A stretch of 64,000 nucleotides of DNA from positions 62,001 through 126,000 of the forward strand of contig JBBELK010000387.1 of the NCBI GenBank assembly GCA_037783545.1, written 5' to 3'. Positions within the stretch are counted from its first letter, which is position 1, and each line of letters begins with the position of its first letter. This stretch comes from Henricia sp. BOLD:AAB3569 (lineage: Eukaryota; Echinodermata; Asteroidea; Spinulosida; Echinasteridae). This document shows positions 57,601-64,000 of this stretch, in pieces. Below the pieces are notes generated by a model. It did not search any database. It saw nothing but the letters and a program-made list of their open reading frames with translations, and had not been told where the DNA came from. The translations under genes and the position numbers were made by a program.

Positions 57601-58645
57601 TTGGTTTGTGTACGTGTTGGCTATTCCCAGTAGTGCGCCCTCTTGCAGCACTAACAGACCAGCCCTTTGCGCGACTAGAATAGTCTCGGGGCGGTACCGT
57701 TTTATGTAAATAGCTGCACAGGGTTTTATGATGGCACACAAGGGACATGGCATACCACAGATATCTTTGCAAATATTTGCAATGTCGCACTTATCTTCAT
57801 AAACAAATGTATTTTGATATGTCATACGCCTTTGCATATATTCGCAAACATTTGCCAGGAAAATTATGCCACCGAAAATATTAGCGACGATAAAACGGTC
57901 ATGTTTGATGTTTGTTGTAAGCCGCCTTATATTTTTAAAACCATTTAAAGCGCATGCACGCGGTGTATTTGGGTCACTGGCTGCATCCGACGCGCTGCTT
58001 TCCGACGCGCTGCTGTATTTGAGTCGGCAAAAACAGAGAAAAAGTTAAACCTTCCGGGAGAGTTTCCCAGACTATTCTAGTCGCGCAAAGGGCTGGTCTG
58101 TTGGTGCTGCAAGAGGGCGCACTACTGGGAATGGCCAACGCGTACACAAACCCAATATCGACTAGAATAGTCTTGGGCCAAGACTATGTCCGTTTATGAT
58201 TGCTGAACACGAACCGTACTGAACCGAAGGTTAGGAAAAAAAAGTCTGAACTTTTGCTGTACCCAACTGAACCCGGACTTGCCGTATTTGTTACAGCACT
58301 ATCCTTAGCCAAGGAATTCATGACCTAAAAATTGGACATACCTGTGCCATGTTTCGTCTCCGATGGAATTTTGTCTTTGGCCTGGAGTTTGGCGGGCGAC
58401 GGCCCCCCGGCCATGTCCGTAGAATCCCGACAAGGCTGCGGACTGGCTTGCTTCCGCTTACGAGACGCGGTGACGACAGGGGACAACACCACCAGAGGCG
58501 TTGTGGCGACTGCGACCTGGCTTGATGTCGACAACGAGGGCGCATTCTGGTCATCCTGAGTCGGTAATGCGAGGGTGCCATCTTGACTTGTGCTGGAGGT
58601 CGAGGGATCCTCCGGTAAGGAGGTTAGTACAGTGTTGACCTCATT
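33692..58645 (-). CDS. Cmp: SATB/Compass/Dve-family homeobox transcription factor (5' end not found)
   Basis: Exons in transcript order: 58645-58342, 43776-43600, 37954-37825, 36086-35867 and 35248-33692; phases 1,1,2,0 all join. Exon 1 seen is a Ser/Thr/Pro-rich linker with a basic patch SRKRKQ. Exons 2-3 make the ubiquitin-like oligomerisation domain of SATB proteins (LPVHCSIE, VPSTLLLKELVRVA, VIQVQNWKALP, ATVGQILGDLLSYITLKI). Exons 4-5 make the CUTL segment (MLVSHGCPFSQ joined to GTVLAILQCKYNKP, then FYQWYNIYN). The last exon (518 codons) has two atypical homeodomains, about residues 55-130 and 410-485 of that exon, each ending WFKNARAKY. Vertebrate SATB has CUT repeats and one divergent homeodomain; this two-homeodomain plan is that of invertebrate Compass/Dve genes. 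Expected role: nuclear DNA binding and gene regulation. No initiator ATG is in the first exon seen, so at least one 5' exon is missing; a candidate lies at 61278-61331. Confidence 0.92.
35418..35838. mobile_element. hairpin MITE, GGTCTTTCCACAGTAAAGG family, copy D (fills an intron)
   Basis: An almost full-length palindrome, arms of about 200 bp meeting near 35630 at CCTAAAATGTAACAAGTGTCC. It takes up two thirds of the 618-bp last intron of the homeobox gene and stops about 28 bp from the exon at 35867. Confidence 0.85.
36335..36615. mobile_element. MITE with GGGGCCAATTTCATAG ends, copy 1
   Basis: AGGGGCCAATTTCATAGCGCTG and the inverted AGCAGTGCTATGAAATTGG end bound it; a second copy is at 39161-39395. 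Non-coding. In a homeobox-gene intron. Confidence 0.7.
37108..37706. mobile_element. TIR element (AATAGACCGATCCAGTAAGC ends)
   Basis: About 30-bp inverted ends AATAGACCGATCCAGTAAGC and its complement; a third partial copy of the end (GATCGGTCTATT) sits just outside on the left. The GT-rich interior gives a long reading frame on the plus strand that runs on antisense through a homeobox exon; it is not protein-like. No target duplication seen. Confidence 0.65.
38465..39124. mobile_element. hAT-like non-autonomous element (CAGGGGTGAGATT ends)
   Basis: CAGGGGTGAGATT at 38465 and its complement ending at 39124, with ATCAGTG on both sides (38458-38464, 39125-39131), 7 of an expected 8 bp. The interior has several TCCGG-type motifs near both ends. 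The CAGGGGTG end and the duplication size point to hAT. No transposase. Confidence 0.8.
39161..39395. mobile_element. MITE with GGGGCCAATTTCATAG ends, copy 2
   Basis: GGGGCCAATTTCATAGAGG to CTCTATGAAATTGGCCCC, same family as 36335-36615. It lies just before the tRNA-derived array. Confidence 0.7.
39463..43540 (+). repeat. tRNA-derived 78-bp tandem array, about 44 units
   Basis: Units of 78 bp begin CCTCATAGCTCAGCTGGTAG, continue AGCATCTGCC and GTGTCAGAGGTCTTGG, and end GAGTATACCACTGTG. The first part is a tRNA 5' half with D arm and A box. The T arm and B box are absent from nearly all units, replaced by GGGGAAAACCTGAGGG. Variants after CTGCC (TATTG, CCGGTG-type, TGGTG) alternate in places. 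A longer variant has GCAAAGCATCAAGATACCC. 78 is a multiple of 3, so open frames up to 401 codons result; they are spurious. The array is split by an insertion at 42095-42705, and the units to its right are more diverged. It lies in a homeobox-gene intron, antisense to the gene. Confidence 0.95.
42095..42705. mobile_element. TIR element inserted in the tRNA-derived array
   Basis: Ends TCGCGTGTAAATGTTACCGC and an inverted partner ATTTACACGCGA. CCGGTG, which is part of the array unit, is present on both sides (42089-42094, 42706-42711). Exact ends are ambiguous because that word is itself near-palindromic with the ends. The array unit reads through the joined flanks, so the target is clear. No coding content. 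Confidence 0.85.
43471..43541 (+). other. tRNA-like last unit with intact A and B boxes (likely pseudogene/SINE head)
   Basis: GCCTCAT pairs with ATTAGGC at six of seven positions. The D arm has AGCTCAGCTGATAGAGC and the T arm has TCAGG/CCTGA around TTCAAAT, so both polymerase III promoter boxes are present. The anticodon stem does not pair properly, so I do not call an amino acid. It is the only unit at the edge of the array that keeps the 3' half and probably shows the ancestral form. Confidence 0.55.
43850..44990. repeat. repeat-rich intron segment with GTCCAGATCAC-family pieces
   Basis: Several pieces of one dispersed family: CCAAATTGGAGATTGCAAATTT, ACTATCCATGGGAAGAAA, and the CCCATGGGTGTTGAGATTTT to GTCCAGATC block. 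They occur in both orientations, also at 20060-20410, 24230-24540 and 28620-28990. They look like overlapping copies of a hairpin element; boundaries cannot be set by eye. Confidence 0.45.
45446..45656. mobile_element. hairpin MITE, GGTCTTTCCACAGTAAAGG family, copy E (half)
   Basis: Only the right arm and a short part of the left remain, ending at TAACGTGGAAAGACCC. Same family as copies A-D and F. Confidence 0.65.
46021..46449. mobile_element. hairpin MITE, GGTCTTTCCACAGTAAAGG family, copy F
   Basis: Almost complete palindrome from TTCCACAGTAAAGGGGGC to its complement, arms meeting near 46238. Non-coding; in a homeobox-gene intron. Confidence 0.8.
46676..46931. mobile_element. short TIR element (GGGTCATTCTATAAATTTGG ends)
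   Basis: GGGTCATTCTATAAATTTGG at 46676 and its complement ending at 46931, including GGGGTCCAA and TTGGACCC. End design resembles the nested element at 32702-33135. No target duplication seen. Confidence 0.65.
47497..51006. repeat. three tandem copies of a 1169-bp segment
   Basis: Copies at 47497-48665, 48666-49834 and 49835-51003 repeat with an exact 1169-bp period. I see only one or two base differences over the whole unit (for example GAGGGGCTC against GAGGTGCTC in copy 2, and one extra G/T near 50978). Each unit contains a full TTAA-bounded TTCGCCC-repeat transposon: 47892-48370, 49061-49539, 50230-50708. The unit edges share TTTTTCA, consistent with unequal exchange or replication slippage. 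It lies inside the 14.6-kb homeobox intron. Confidence 0.95.
51069..51162. mobile_element. 94-bp mariner-type MITE, TA flanks, copy 1
   Basis: CAGTGTGCCCTCTGGACTAG to the complement ending GAGGGCGCACTG, with TA on both sides. Inverted arms GGCCTGTCTAATC. A second copy at 60943-61035 has the same plan. Confidence 0.75.
52506..53215. mobile_element. DNA element with CAGGGCTCGACATTAAC ends
   Basis: CAGGGCTCGACATTAAC at 52506 and its complement ending at 53215 bound 710 bp. Subterminal ACCTGTCC motifs are repeated at both ends (four or more each). Such ends and motifs are typical of hAT non-autonomous elements. No transposase or clear target duplication. Confidence 0.75.
53636..53705 (+). other. 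tRNA-like sequence, probably pseudogene or SINE head
   Basis: GGCTTCA pairs fully with TGGAGCC, the D stem pairs (GCTC/GGGC), and the anticodon stem TCTGC/GCAGG pairs around loop ACGTTAA. If folded this way the anticodon would be GTT (Asn), but position 33 is C instead of T. The T stem (TGCAG against CCCGG) does not pair although the B-box core GTTCGAATCCC is intact. These faults argue against a working tRNA gene. Confidence 0.5.
54020..55080 (-). repeat. 28-bp minisatellite array, second locus (inverted)
   Basis: The same 28-bp unit as at 2981-4280, here on the minus strand, with about 37 units. It is in an intron of the minus-strand homeobox gene, so in both loci the same strand of the repeat is the transcript strand. 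Long frames through it are spurious. Its upper edge is cut by an insertion at 55081-55653, after which a short piece of related sequence continues. Confidence 0.95.
55081..55653. mobile_element. TTAA-bounded element inserted at the satellite edge
   Basis: TTAA on both sides (55077-55080, 55654-55657), ends AGGGCCTGTG and GGGGCCCT. The flanks are satellite-like (GACTGGAC on the left, GACTTGAG on the right), so the target is clear. Interior non-coding, with a CAGAGGGCGCTG word typical of the repeats here. Confidence 0.75.
56640..56709. repeat. 70-bp hairpin MITE
   Basis: GTGGCCTCACGTTCCGACCC to the complement ending GCGAGGCCAC; arms include CCCTAGCAGTG. Non-coding. Confidence 0.6.
57570..58186. 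mobile_element. foldback-type element FB3, 9-bp target duplication
   Basis: Ends TAGTCTTGGCCCAAGACTA (itself a palindrome) and its complement continue as about 120-bp inverted arms with a few mismatches. Flanks TGTCCGGTT (57561-57569) and TGTCCGTTT (58187-58195) match at 8 of 9. The centre of about 380 bp has no recognised gene; a 60-codon plus-strand frame at 57866 is not convincing. In the large homeobox intron, close to the exon at 58342. Confidence 0.85.
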
Positions 58646-59726
58646 CTGATTAAGATAAAAATAGGATAAACATTTATTAAAAAATAGGGTAAAAGTTGAA
58701 TTTTTTAAATATATTTTTTAAAGCACCAACACGTACAGTAAAGGCAGATTAAAAAGAAAAACCCAAACTTAGGAGTGGGAAATTTAATTGAAAATTTTCT
58801 AAGAAAAAAAATGTTCAGCCAGTCTCATATGTTTTGTACACAAGATGTGAACACATATATTGTTAGTTGTTACGATATATGTACATGTAAATCAAGAGAC
58901 AAATGCCTTTCCTTAGTCAACAACAAATGAAAACTAAAGTGAACCTGTACCGTATGTTTACCTTCTACTGATGTTAAAGGTACACACCGGCCTACTGTTT
59001 ACATGATTTAGTGATGTAGCAGCATTGACAATACTTCTTTGATGGTCGTTGTGAAAAAATATCAAAATATCCCTATAGAAGTGCAAAATTAACAAACACA
59101 ATCAAAAAACGGGTTATAACTTTGTTTCATACCTGTATAAATAATCTCTCTTTTGTCAATTACTTATAAATATTGGGGGGAAATCAGAGATGAATTTGGT
59201 GCAGTTCTGCAGTCACGTGACCTGCGTTTTTTGAAAATTGCTAAAAAACGGCAAAACTCCGTGGTTTCTTTTTAGGATATGTTCATTTCGGAAGGGCATT
59301 CAGAATCTTGTATGGGTCCATTTCGAGCTCAAAATAGCCCAACGAAGCCGGTGTGTCCCTTTAATACCGGTACACACACCCAATTTATCACATGTTGAAA
59401 TTGACTTTACAGTTTTATGCGGAGGTTGTTTTTATGCATGAGGGACGGATAATCAATAAAATTGTACATGTACCGGTACATGTACAGTACATGCATTTTC
59501 AACTATTTCTTGAAAATGTGATGGCACAGTGTGCCCAGTCAAATTTATTATACATGTACATGTAAGTGTTGTAATATGATTGTAAAATATGGACATTTCT
59601 TATCTGATCGAGGTATTATTTTGATTAATTTAAGAAATTTTGAAATTTTCATCTAGTGTTTTACTATTTTTGGATCACGCTCTACACATCTCGTTACCTT
59701 TAATCTTAAAGAACCAAAATTGGAAT

Positions 59727-59977
59727 GAGAGATAAATCGTAAGGGCCCCATCGGGATTCGAACCCGAGACCTCTGACTCACTGGGCAGATGCTCTACCAG
59801 CTGAGCTACCGGTACATGTATAAGGCACAGTGTACTTCCTTAGGTTTTCCCCGATAGAAAAATTTGAGAGAGTATACCAACTGTGCCTTTTGTAGCTCAG
59901 CTGGTAGAGCATCTGCCTGGTGAGCTGAGTCAGAGGTCTCAGGTTCAAAGGGGGCCCTTACGATTTTTCTCTCATTG
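59727..59977. mobile_element. inverted pair of tRNA-like SINE units
   Basis: Two tRNA-like units point away from a common centre: one on the minus strand (about 59752-59812) with a perfect B box GGGTTCGAATCCC and A box TAGCTCAGCTGGTAGAGC, one on the plus strand (about 59889-59950). The outer ends AATGAGAGA and GTAAGGGCCCC are inverted copies. Between the units lies the same TTCCTTAGGTTTTCCCC text found, inverted, in the 78-bp array units at 39.5-43.5 kb. Confidence 0.75.
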
Positions 59978-60942
59978 CAAGTTTGGTTGTTTCATTTCAA
60001 TGGTGATTAGGCACCATACCAGATGTTGCGTTCGTTATAAATCTTAAAGAGTACATGTACATGTAATTTGTAAACTATTAAAAATGGCATTTTTTTCACT
60101 CGTAAGCACGTTGATAAAAATGCCTTGTAGCAATTTCAGCCATATGGATGCAGTAATACTTTAGAATAAATTGTGTGAATAAATGGTAAAAAGTTGTCTG
60201 CAGACAACTTTTTTTTTAAACCACCTTCAGTTGGCAATTTCTCCCACAAAGATACTATTTTACCAATGCAATCAACACTTTCGGTTTTTCTTGTCAAGTA
60301 AAATTTTGTGTCAAATTTGCAAATGATGTATGGGGGCATTATTATGAGATAGAAATGTCAAATGTATTTATACCTGGTTTATGAACTGGATAAATTAGAT
60401 TACAAAACGTCAGTGGTATTTTGATGATACACGTACCGGTATCCTTAAAAATGTACGGATTGAGACCGAAAATGGCAATGAGACATCATCAACAGTGAAT
60501 TTCACAAAAAAGTGTGTACCGGTACATGTAGCTTGTGCAACTTTTGAAAATGGCATACATGTGATAGCTTGCGTGTAATTATCGCAGAAATATTCGCTCA
60601 ACTTACGCAATGATAAGGTGCACAGGTGCGCTTACGCAGTGCGTAAGGATTCGTGACATCAGCTGCAACATCTCAACACCCATGGGGGTGCTAAAAATGT
60701 TAACTACATGTACGGTAGACATGCTCCTTTATATTGTCCATGGTTCTCAGCAAAATGGACTTTTTTCCGAAACAAATTTTTAAAGCATTTACTTTATTTT
60801 AACCAAAACAAATCATACTTTGTTTGTTAGACATCGGCAACCGTACGAAAAACGCTGTTTTTATACGGCCGTTTTTGCGCCTTACCTAGACTTGCCCAAG
60901 TCTGACTTCCCGTATTTTGTCTGTAATACAGTGTACATTGTA

Positions 60943-61035
60943 CAATGCACTCTCTGGACTAGTGGCCTGTCTAATCTCCTTTCTTCTGTCTCGGACAGAC
61001 TGATTAGACAGGCCACTAGTCCAGAGAGCGAGCTG
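60943..61035. mobile_element. 93-bp mariner-type MITE, TA flanks, copy 2
   Basis: CAATGCACTCTCTGGACTAG to the complement ending GAGAGCGAGCTG, TA on both sides (60941-60942, 61036-61037). Same family as 51069-51162; the surrounding TTTACTTTATTTTAAC text is also shared, so it may have moved as part of a larger repeat. Confidence 0.7.
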
Positions 61036-61084
61036 TAGGCTCCGCGTATTGGCGGATCGCTGAAAGATTACCATGCACGGACAC

Positions 61085-61645
61085 TACTTTTAGAAGGCTA
61101 AAAGTGTTGTTTTGGACGTTTTATATTGGGACGTTATCATTTTCTATATACACTTTTAGCCCCTTAACATTTTAACCACCTTCGATCGTGTGGACCGTTC
61201 TTACACGCCCTCAAGAGGCCAGATACACATGTGTAATATCGTACCGTAAATTCCAAATCAGACATTTAAAAACTCACCATCGGGGTCCTTGTAATCTCAA
61301 GACTTCTGTACCCTTGTCGTTCACTGTCCATGATGACTCAAACATCAAAAAAGGATAACAGGGAGCAAAATTAATCCTTTTTTGATGTTTGAGTCATCAT
61401 GGACAGTGAACGACAAGGGTACAGAAGTCTTGAGATTACAAGGACCCCGATGGTGAGTTTTTAAATGTCTGATTTGGAATTTACGGTACGATATTACACA
61501 TGTGTATCTGGCCTCTTGAGGGCGTGTAAGAACGGTCCACACGATCGAAGGTGGTTAAAATGTTAAGGGGCTAAAAGTGTATATAGAAAATGATAACGTC
61601 CCAATATAAAACGTCCAAAACAACACTTTTAGCCTTCTAAAAGTA
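61085..61645. mobile_element. foldback element FB4, 272-bp arms, 9-bp target duplication
   Basis: Arms 61085-61356 and 61374-61645 are equal in length and inverted, with a 17-bp loop. CACGGACAC flanks both ends (61076-61084, 61646-61654); ends TACTTTTAGAAGG. Each arm carries ATG, 18 open codons (beginning MDSERQGYRS) and a GTGAGT donor: plus strand 61399-61452 and, mirrored, minus strand 61331-61278. This is the look of a gene's first coding exon. Confidence 0.9.
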
Positions 61646-61943
61646 CACGGACACCCTCTGAGACCCCATGCGCTAAACCAATGGGACAACTCTCAAATTA
61701 TACATTTTTCCTTAATAAACTTATGAAACTTTTCCCTTCTAATTTTGCATTTTTATCATCAAACTAACATTTTTACATGATGTACTGTGTGTCATAACAA
61801 CTTGTCAAGGAAATTCCTGTGTGTCCGTGCGTGCATGGTAACTAACCCGCGGTAAGAATTTAGTAAATAGTAGGCCTACTCGTAGACAGAATAATTCTGT
61901 CCCTACGGATTTCCCGTAGGGACAGAAGGTACCTCTTTCATAC

Positions 61944-62789
61944 AGTGGATTGTTGTCATTTTGCCTGGAAATTAGAATCACACCCAAAAAATTCTTCCTA
62001 GTTGTGTCCTGCAGTGGTTTTAGATGTCCATGATTGGAAAATGATTGGAAAGAAATACTTACAACACCGTTTTTGAAGCCAAACGTTGCTCTCACATTCA
62101 AACTCAACAGCAGTTCCTGTCGTGACCGTGTCGACCGTGTTCATAAATCTCGACGTGAAATCTCGCGAGAATGTACACTAGTTGGGCCTGCCCAATGCCC
62201 AATTGCAGACAGACTGTATCAAGCCTTATCGTTAATCGGGCACAAATACATTTACACGTACGCAGTCCTTTCCGTGCCGCTAGCGCTGTACGCACTGAGG
62301 AAATGACTTGGCTGCTCTTTCCGACGGCTGTTTCATTACTTAACACTTAATGTCAACCATGTCCACTTACTAAAATGTGGACAAAAGTGTTAAGTAATGA
62401 AACAGCCGTCGGAAAGAGCAGCCAAGTCATTTCCTCAGTGCGTACAGCGCTAGCGGCACGGAAAGGACTGCGTACGTGTAAATGTATTTGTGCCCGATTA
62501 ACGATAAGGCTTGATACAGTCTGTCTGCAATTGGGCATTGGGCAGGCCCAACTAGTGTACATTCTCGCGAGATTTCACGTCGAGATTTATGAACACGGTC
62601 GACACGGTCACGACAGGAACTGCTGTTGAGTTTGAATGTGAGAGCAACGTTTGGCTTCAAAAACGGTGTTGTAAGTATTTCTTTCCAATCATTTTCCAAT
62701 CATGGACATCTAAAGCCACTGCAGGACACAACTAGGAAGAATTTTTTGGGTGTGATTCTAATTTCCAGGCAAAATGACAACAATCCACT
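61944..62789. mobile_element. large palindrome FB5, 405-bp arms, with first-exon-like content
   Basis: Arms 61944-62348 and 62385-62789 are equal in length, inverted, with at least one base difference, around a 36-bp spacer that itself has a GTCCAC/GTGGAC hairpin. Each arm carries, in order, the promoter-type word TCTCGCGAGA (62563-62572 on the right arm), an ATG (62589), 27 open codons (starting MNTVDTVTTG) and a GTAAGT donor at 62671. Weaker inverted similarity continues outside, from about 61667 to 62985. No target duplication was found. Confidence 0.85.
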
Positions 62790-63010
62790 TGATGAAAGGA
62801 AAGCTGACTGACTAGCCTACTCGGTCACTAATTTTGTCTTAAAATGATTTATTATACATCAATAAGTGCAAATCTAATGAAGAAACCAAAATTTGGAGAG
62901 GAAAAAATATGAAGAATTTACTAGGAAAAACTTATAATATTTCTGAGTTGTCCCATAGGCTTAGTGCATGAGGGCTTATGTGACATCCAACTTGTAAATT
63001 CTTTCCCTAA

Positions 63011-63727
63011 GGCCATCGGAATGAAAGTCATAGAATACCGTCCTCCGCCCGCATGACCAAATGGCCGCCGCCGAAATTTTTCATTATTCAAAATGTTTTC
63101 ATTATTTCAAAAAATTTGGAACTTCAACGTACTTTCAATACTTGTTCATGAAAGAAATCGATATACATATGGCGCCAAACTGAGAAATTCCTACCAATCA
63201 ACCAGATTTTTCGAAATCAGACAGCAGACGATAGTCTTGAGTGCGAGATCCAAGTGCTGACACACAATTCCACTGTTCGTGTTTCGGTATAGCCACGCGA
63301 GACTGCAGCAAATCCGACTGAAGTCCCGGGGCGCGTTCAATAGCGCAATACCTGATACCGACAATACCTTCAACGGTGAAGGTATAGGAAAATACCCATA
63401 CCGGCGTATGTATGTATTGTGCTATTGAACGCGCCCCCGATCTCACTTCGGCAATCTTCGGACGTTCTGTACACGTATGTATTCCGTCATCCGTTTGGCT
63501 GTTGCCATCGCGACATCAAATTTTTGACAATGAAAAATTACGTCTCATCGGTGTCTGCCTGTCATGCAATGATGGCAGACGTGAAAACGATCTGAAGACA
63601 GAAGTGCACCTCTAGTACCCCTCGGGCACCCGTTTTACAAAATAATGAAAAATGAATAATGAAAAAAAGCCTCATGTGTTTTTGAAATCTTCCGGACGGT
63701 ATTCTATGACTTTCATTCCGATGGCCT
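63011..63727. mobile_element. TIR element with a small nested hairpin
   Basis: Ends AGGCCATCGGAATGAAAGTC and its complement (about 34 bp each). Inside, 63327-63432 is a second hairpin with ends GGGGCGCGTTCAATAGCGC and its near-complement. Interior non-coding. No certain target duplication. Confidence 0.7.
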
Positions 63728-64000
63728 AACCCGCGGCCGCACACAGCCAATAATTTGAAATATTGACAGTACAATTGTTCGATAACCAAATGTTGGTCGA
63801 TTTTTTTCGTTGATGTCTCATTTGAAAGAAAATAACTTTTATGTTTCTAGAAAAATATAAATTCAAGAAAAAACAAATTTTGTTGAGGTTCCACACCCAA
63901 AACGCACGGACAAACATATCTTTAAAAAGTTGGTCTAGATGTTTTTTATACACTGTCAATGATTCTCCACACACAAAATTTTGCAAACGTAGGCCTAACA

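Larger units (their letters stand above)
58646..64000. other. region upstream of the first seen homeobox exon
   Basis: 5.3 kb with no certain host exon. It must hold the rest of the intron, the missing first exon(s) and the promoter of the minus-strand homeobox gene, unless they lie beyond the window. Content is mainly palindromic elements (listed separately), a tRNA-like inverted pair, and decayed repeats such as the TTGCGTGTAATTATCGCAG piece at 60530-60640. 63718-64000 resembles 51236-51410 (shared ATGTTGGTCGATTTTTTTC and TTTCTAGAAAAATAT). Confidence 0.5.

Noticed and set aside
57866-58048. 60-codon frame beginning MPPKILATIK inside FB3
   Set aside because: Short, no family resemblance, no splice context; could be chance.
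58318-58581. Minus-strand frame beginning MAPSHYRLRM
   Set aside because: It overlaps the homeobox exon in a different frame; the frame with SRKRKQ joins in phase to the next exon, this one does not.
61805-62699. Mirror-image frames on both strands around 62.3 kb as two genes
   Set aside because: They are the same sequence in two inverted arms; only the short ATG-to-donor part looks exon-like.

Overview
The window is eukaryotic and reads as a marine invertebrate deuterostome, most likely an ambulacrarian (sea star, sea urchin, acorn worm kind) or lancelet-like genome. The species cannot be fixed from sequence alone. Reasons: spliced genes with GT/AG introns; a SATB/Compass homeobox gene of the non-vertebrate type; RDM1 and MORN2 orthologues; very frequent TACATG/CATGTA palindromic simple repeats; and many small non-autonomous DNA transposons. 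I see no prokaryotic-style genes, no CRISPR and no retrovirus-like or Polinton-like element.

Four host genes can be assembled exon by exon with consistent phases. VCPKMT (METTL21D; + strand, 5 exons, 1855-7448, 214 aa) is a complete lysine methyltransferase. MORN2 (- strand, 4 exons, 18347-9162, 153 aa) is tail to tail with it. RDM1 (+ strand, 6 exons, 18633-26290, 307 aa) is head to head with MORN2, with only 285 bp between the two start codons, so a shared bidirectional promoter is likely. A SATB/Compass/Dve-family homeobox gene (- strand, 58645-33692, five recognised exons, about 795 codons, 5' end open) is tail to tail with RDM1. Introns and spacers are packed with repeats.

Layout: 1-1854 upstream DNA; 1855-7448 VCPKMT, with a 28-bp satellite in intron 2; 9162-18347 MORN2, whose 6-kb second intron holds a 5.15-kb TIR element; 18633-26290 RDM1, whose first intron holds a 947-bp near-perfect foldback; 26291-33691 repeat-rich spacer; 33692-58645 homeobox gene. 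The introns of that gene hold a tRNA-derived tandem array (39.5-43.5 kb), a recent 1169-bp triplication (47.5-51.0 kb) and a second 28-bp satellite (54.0-55.1 kb). 58.6-64 kb is upstream DNA with several large palindromes.

The most unusual theme is a set of long inverted-repeat (foldback) elements. Four are bounded by 9-bp target duplications (18757-19703, 31070-31776, 57570-58186, 61085-61645). A further large palindrome lies at 61944-62789. Two of the palindromes carry what look like first exons (ATG, open frame, splice donor), as if gene 5' ends had been captured and doubled into hairpins. One of these, at 61.3 kb, matches in strand and phase the missing first coding exon of the homeobox gene. 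All functional statements about the genes rest on recognised family similarity; nothing here was checked against a database.
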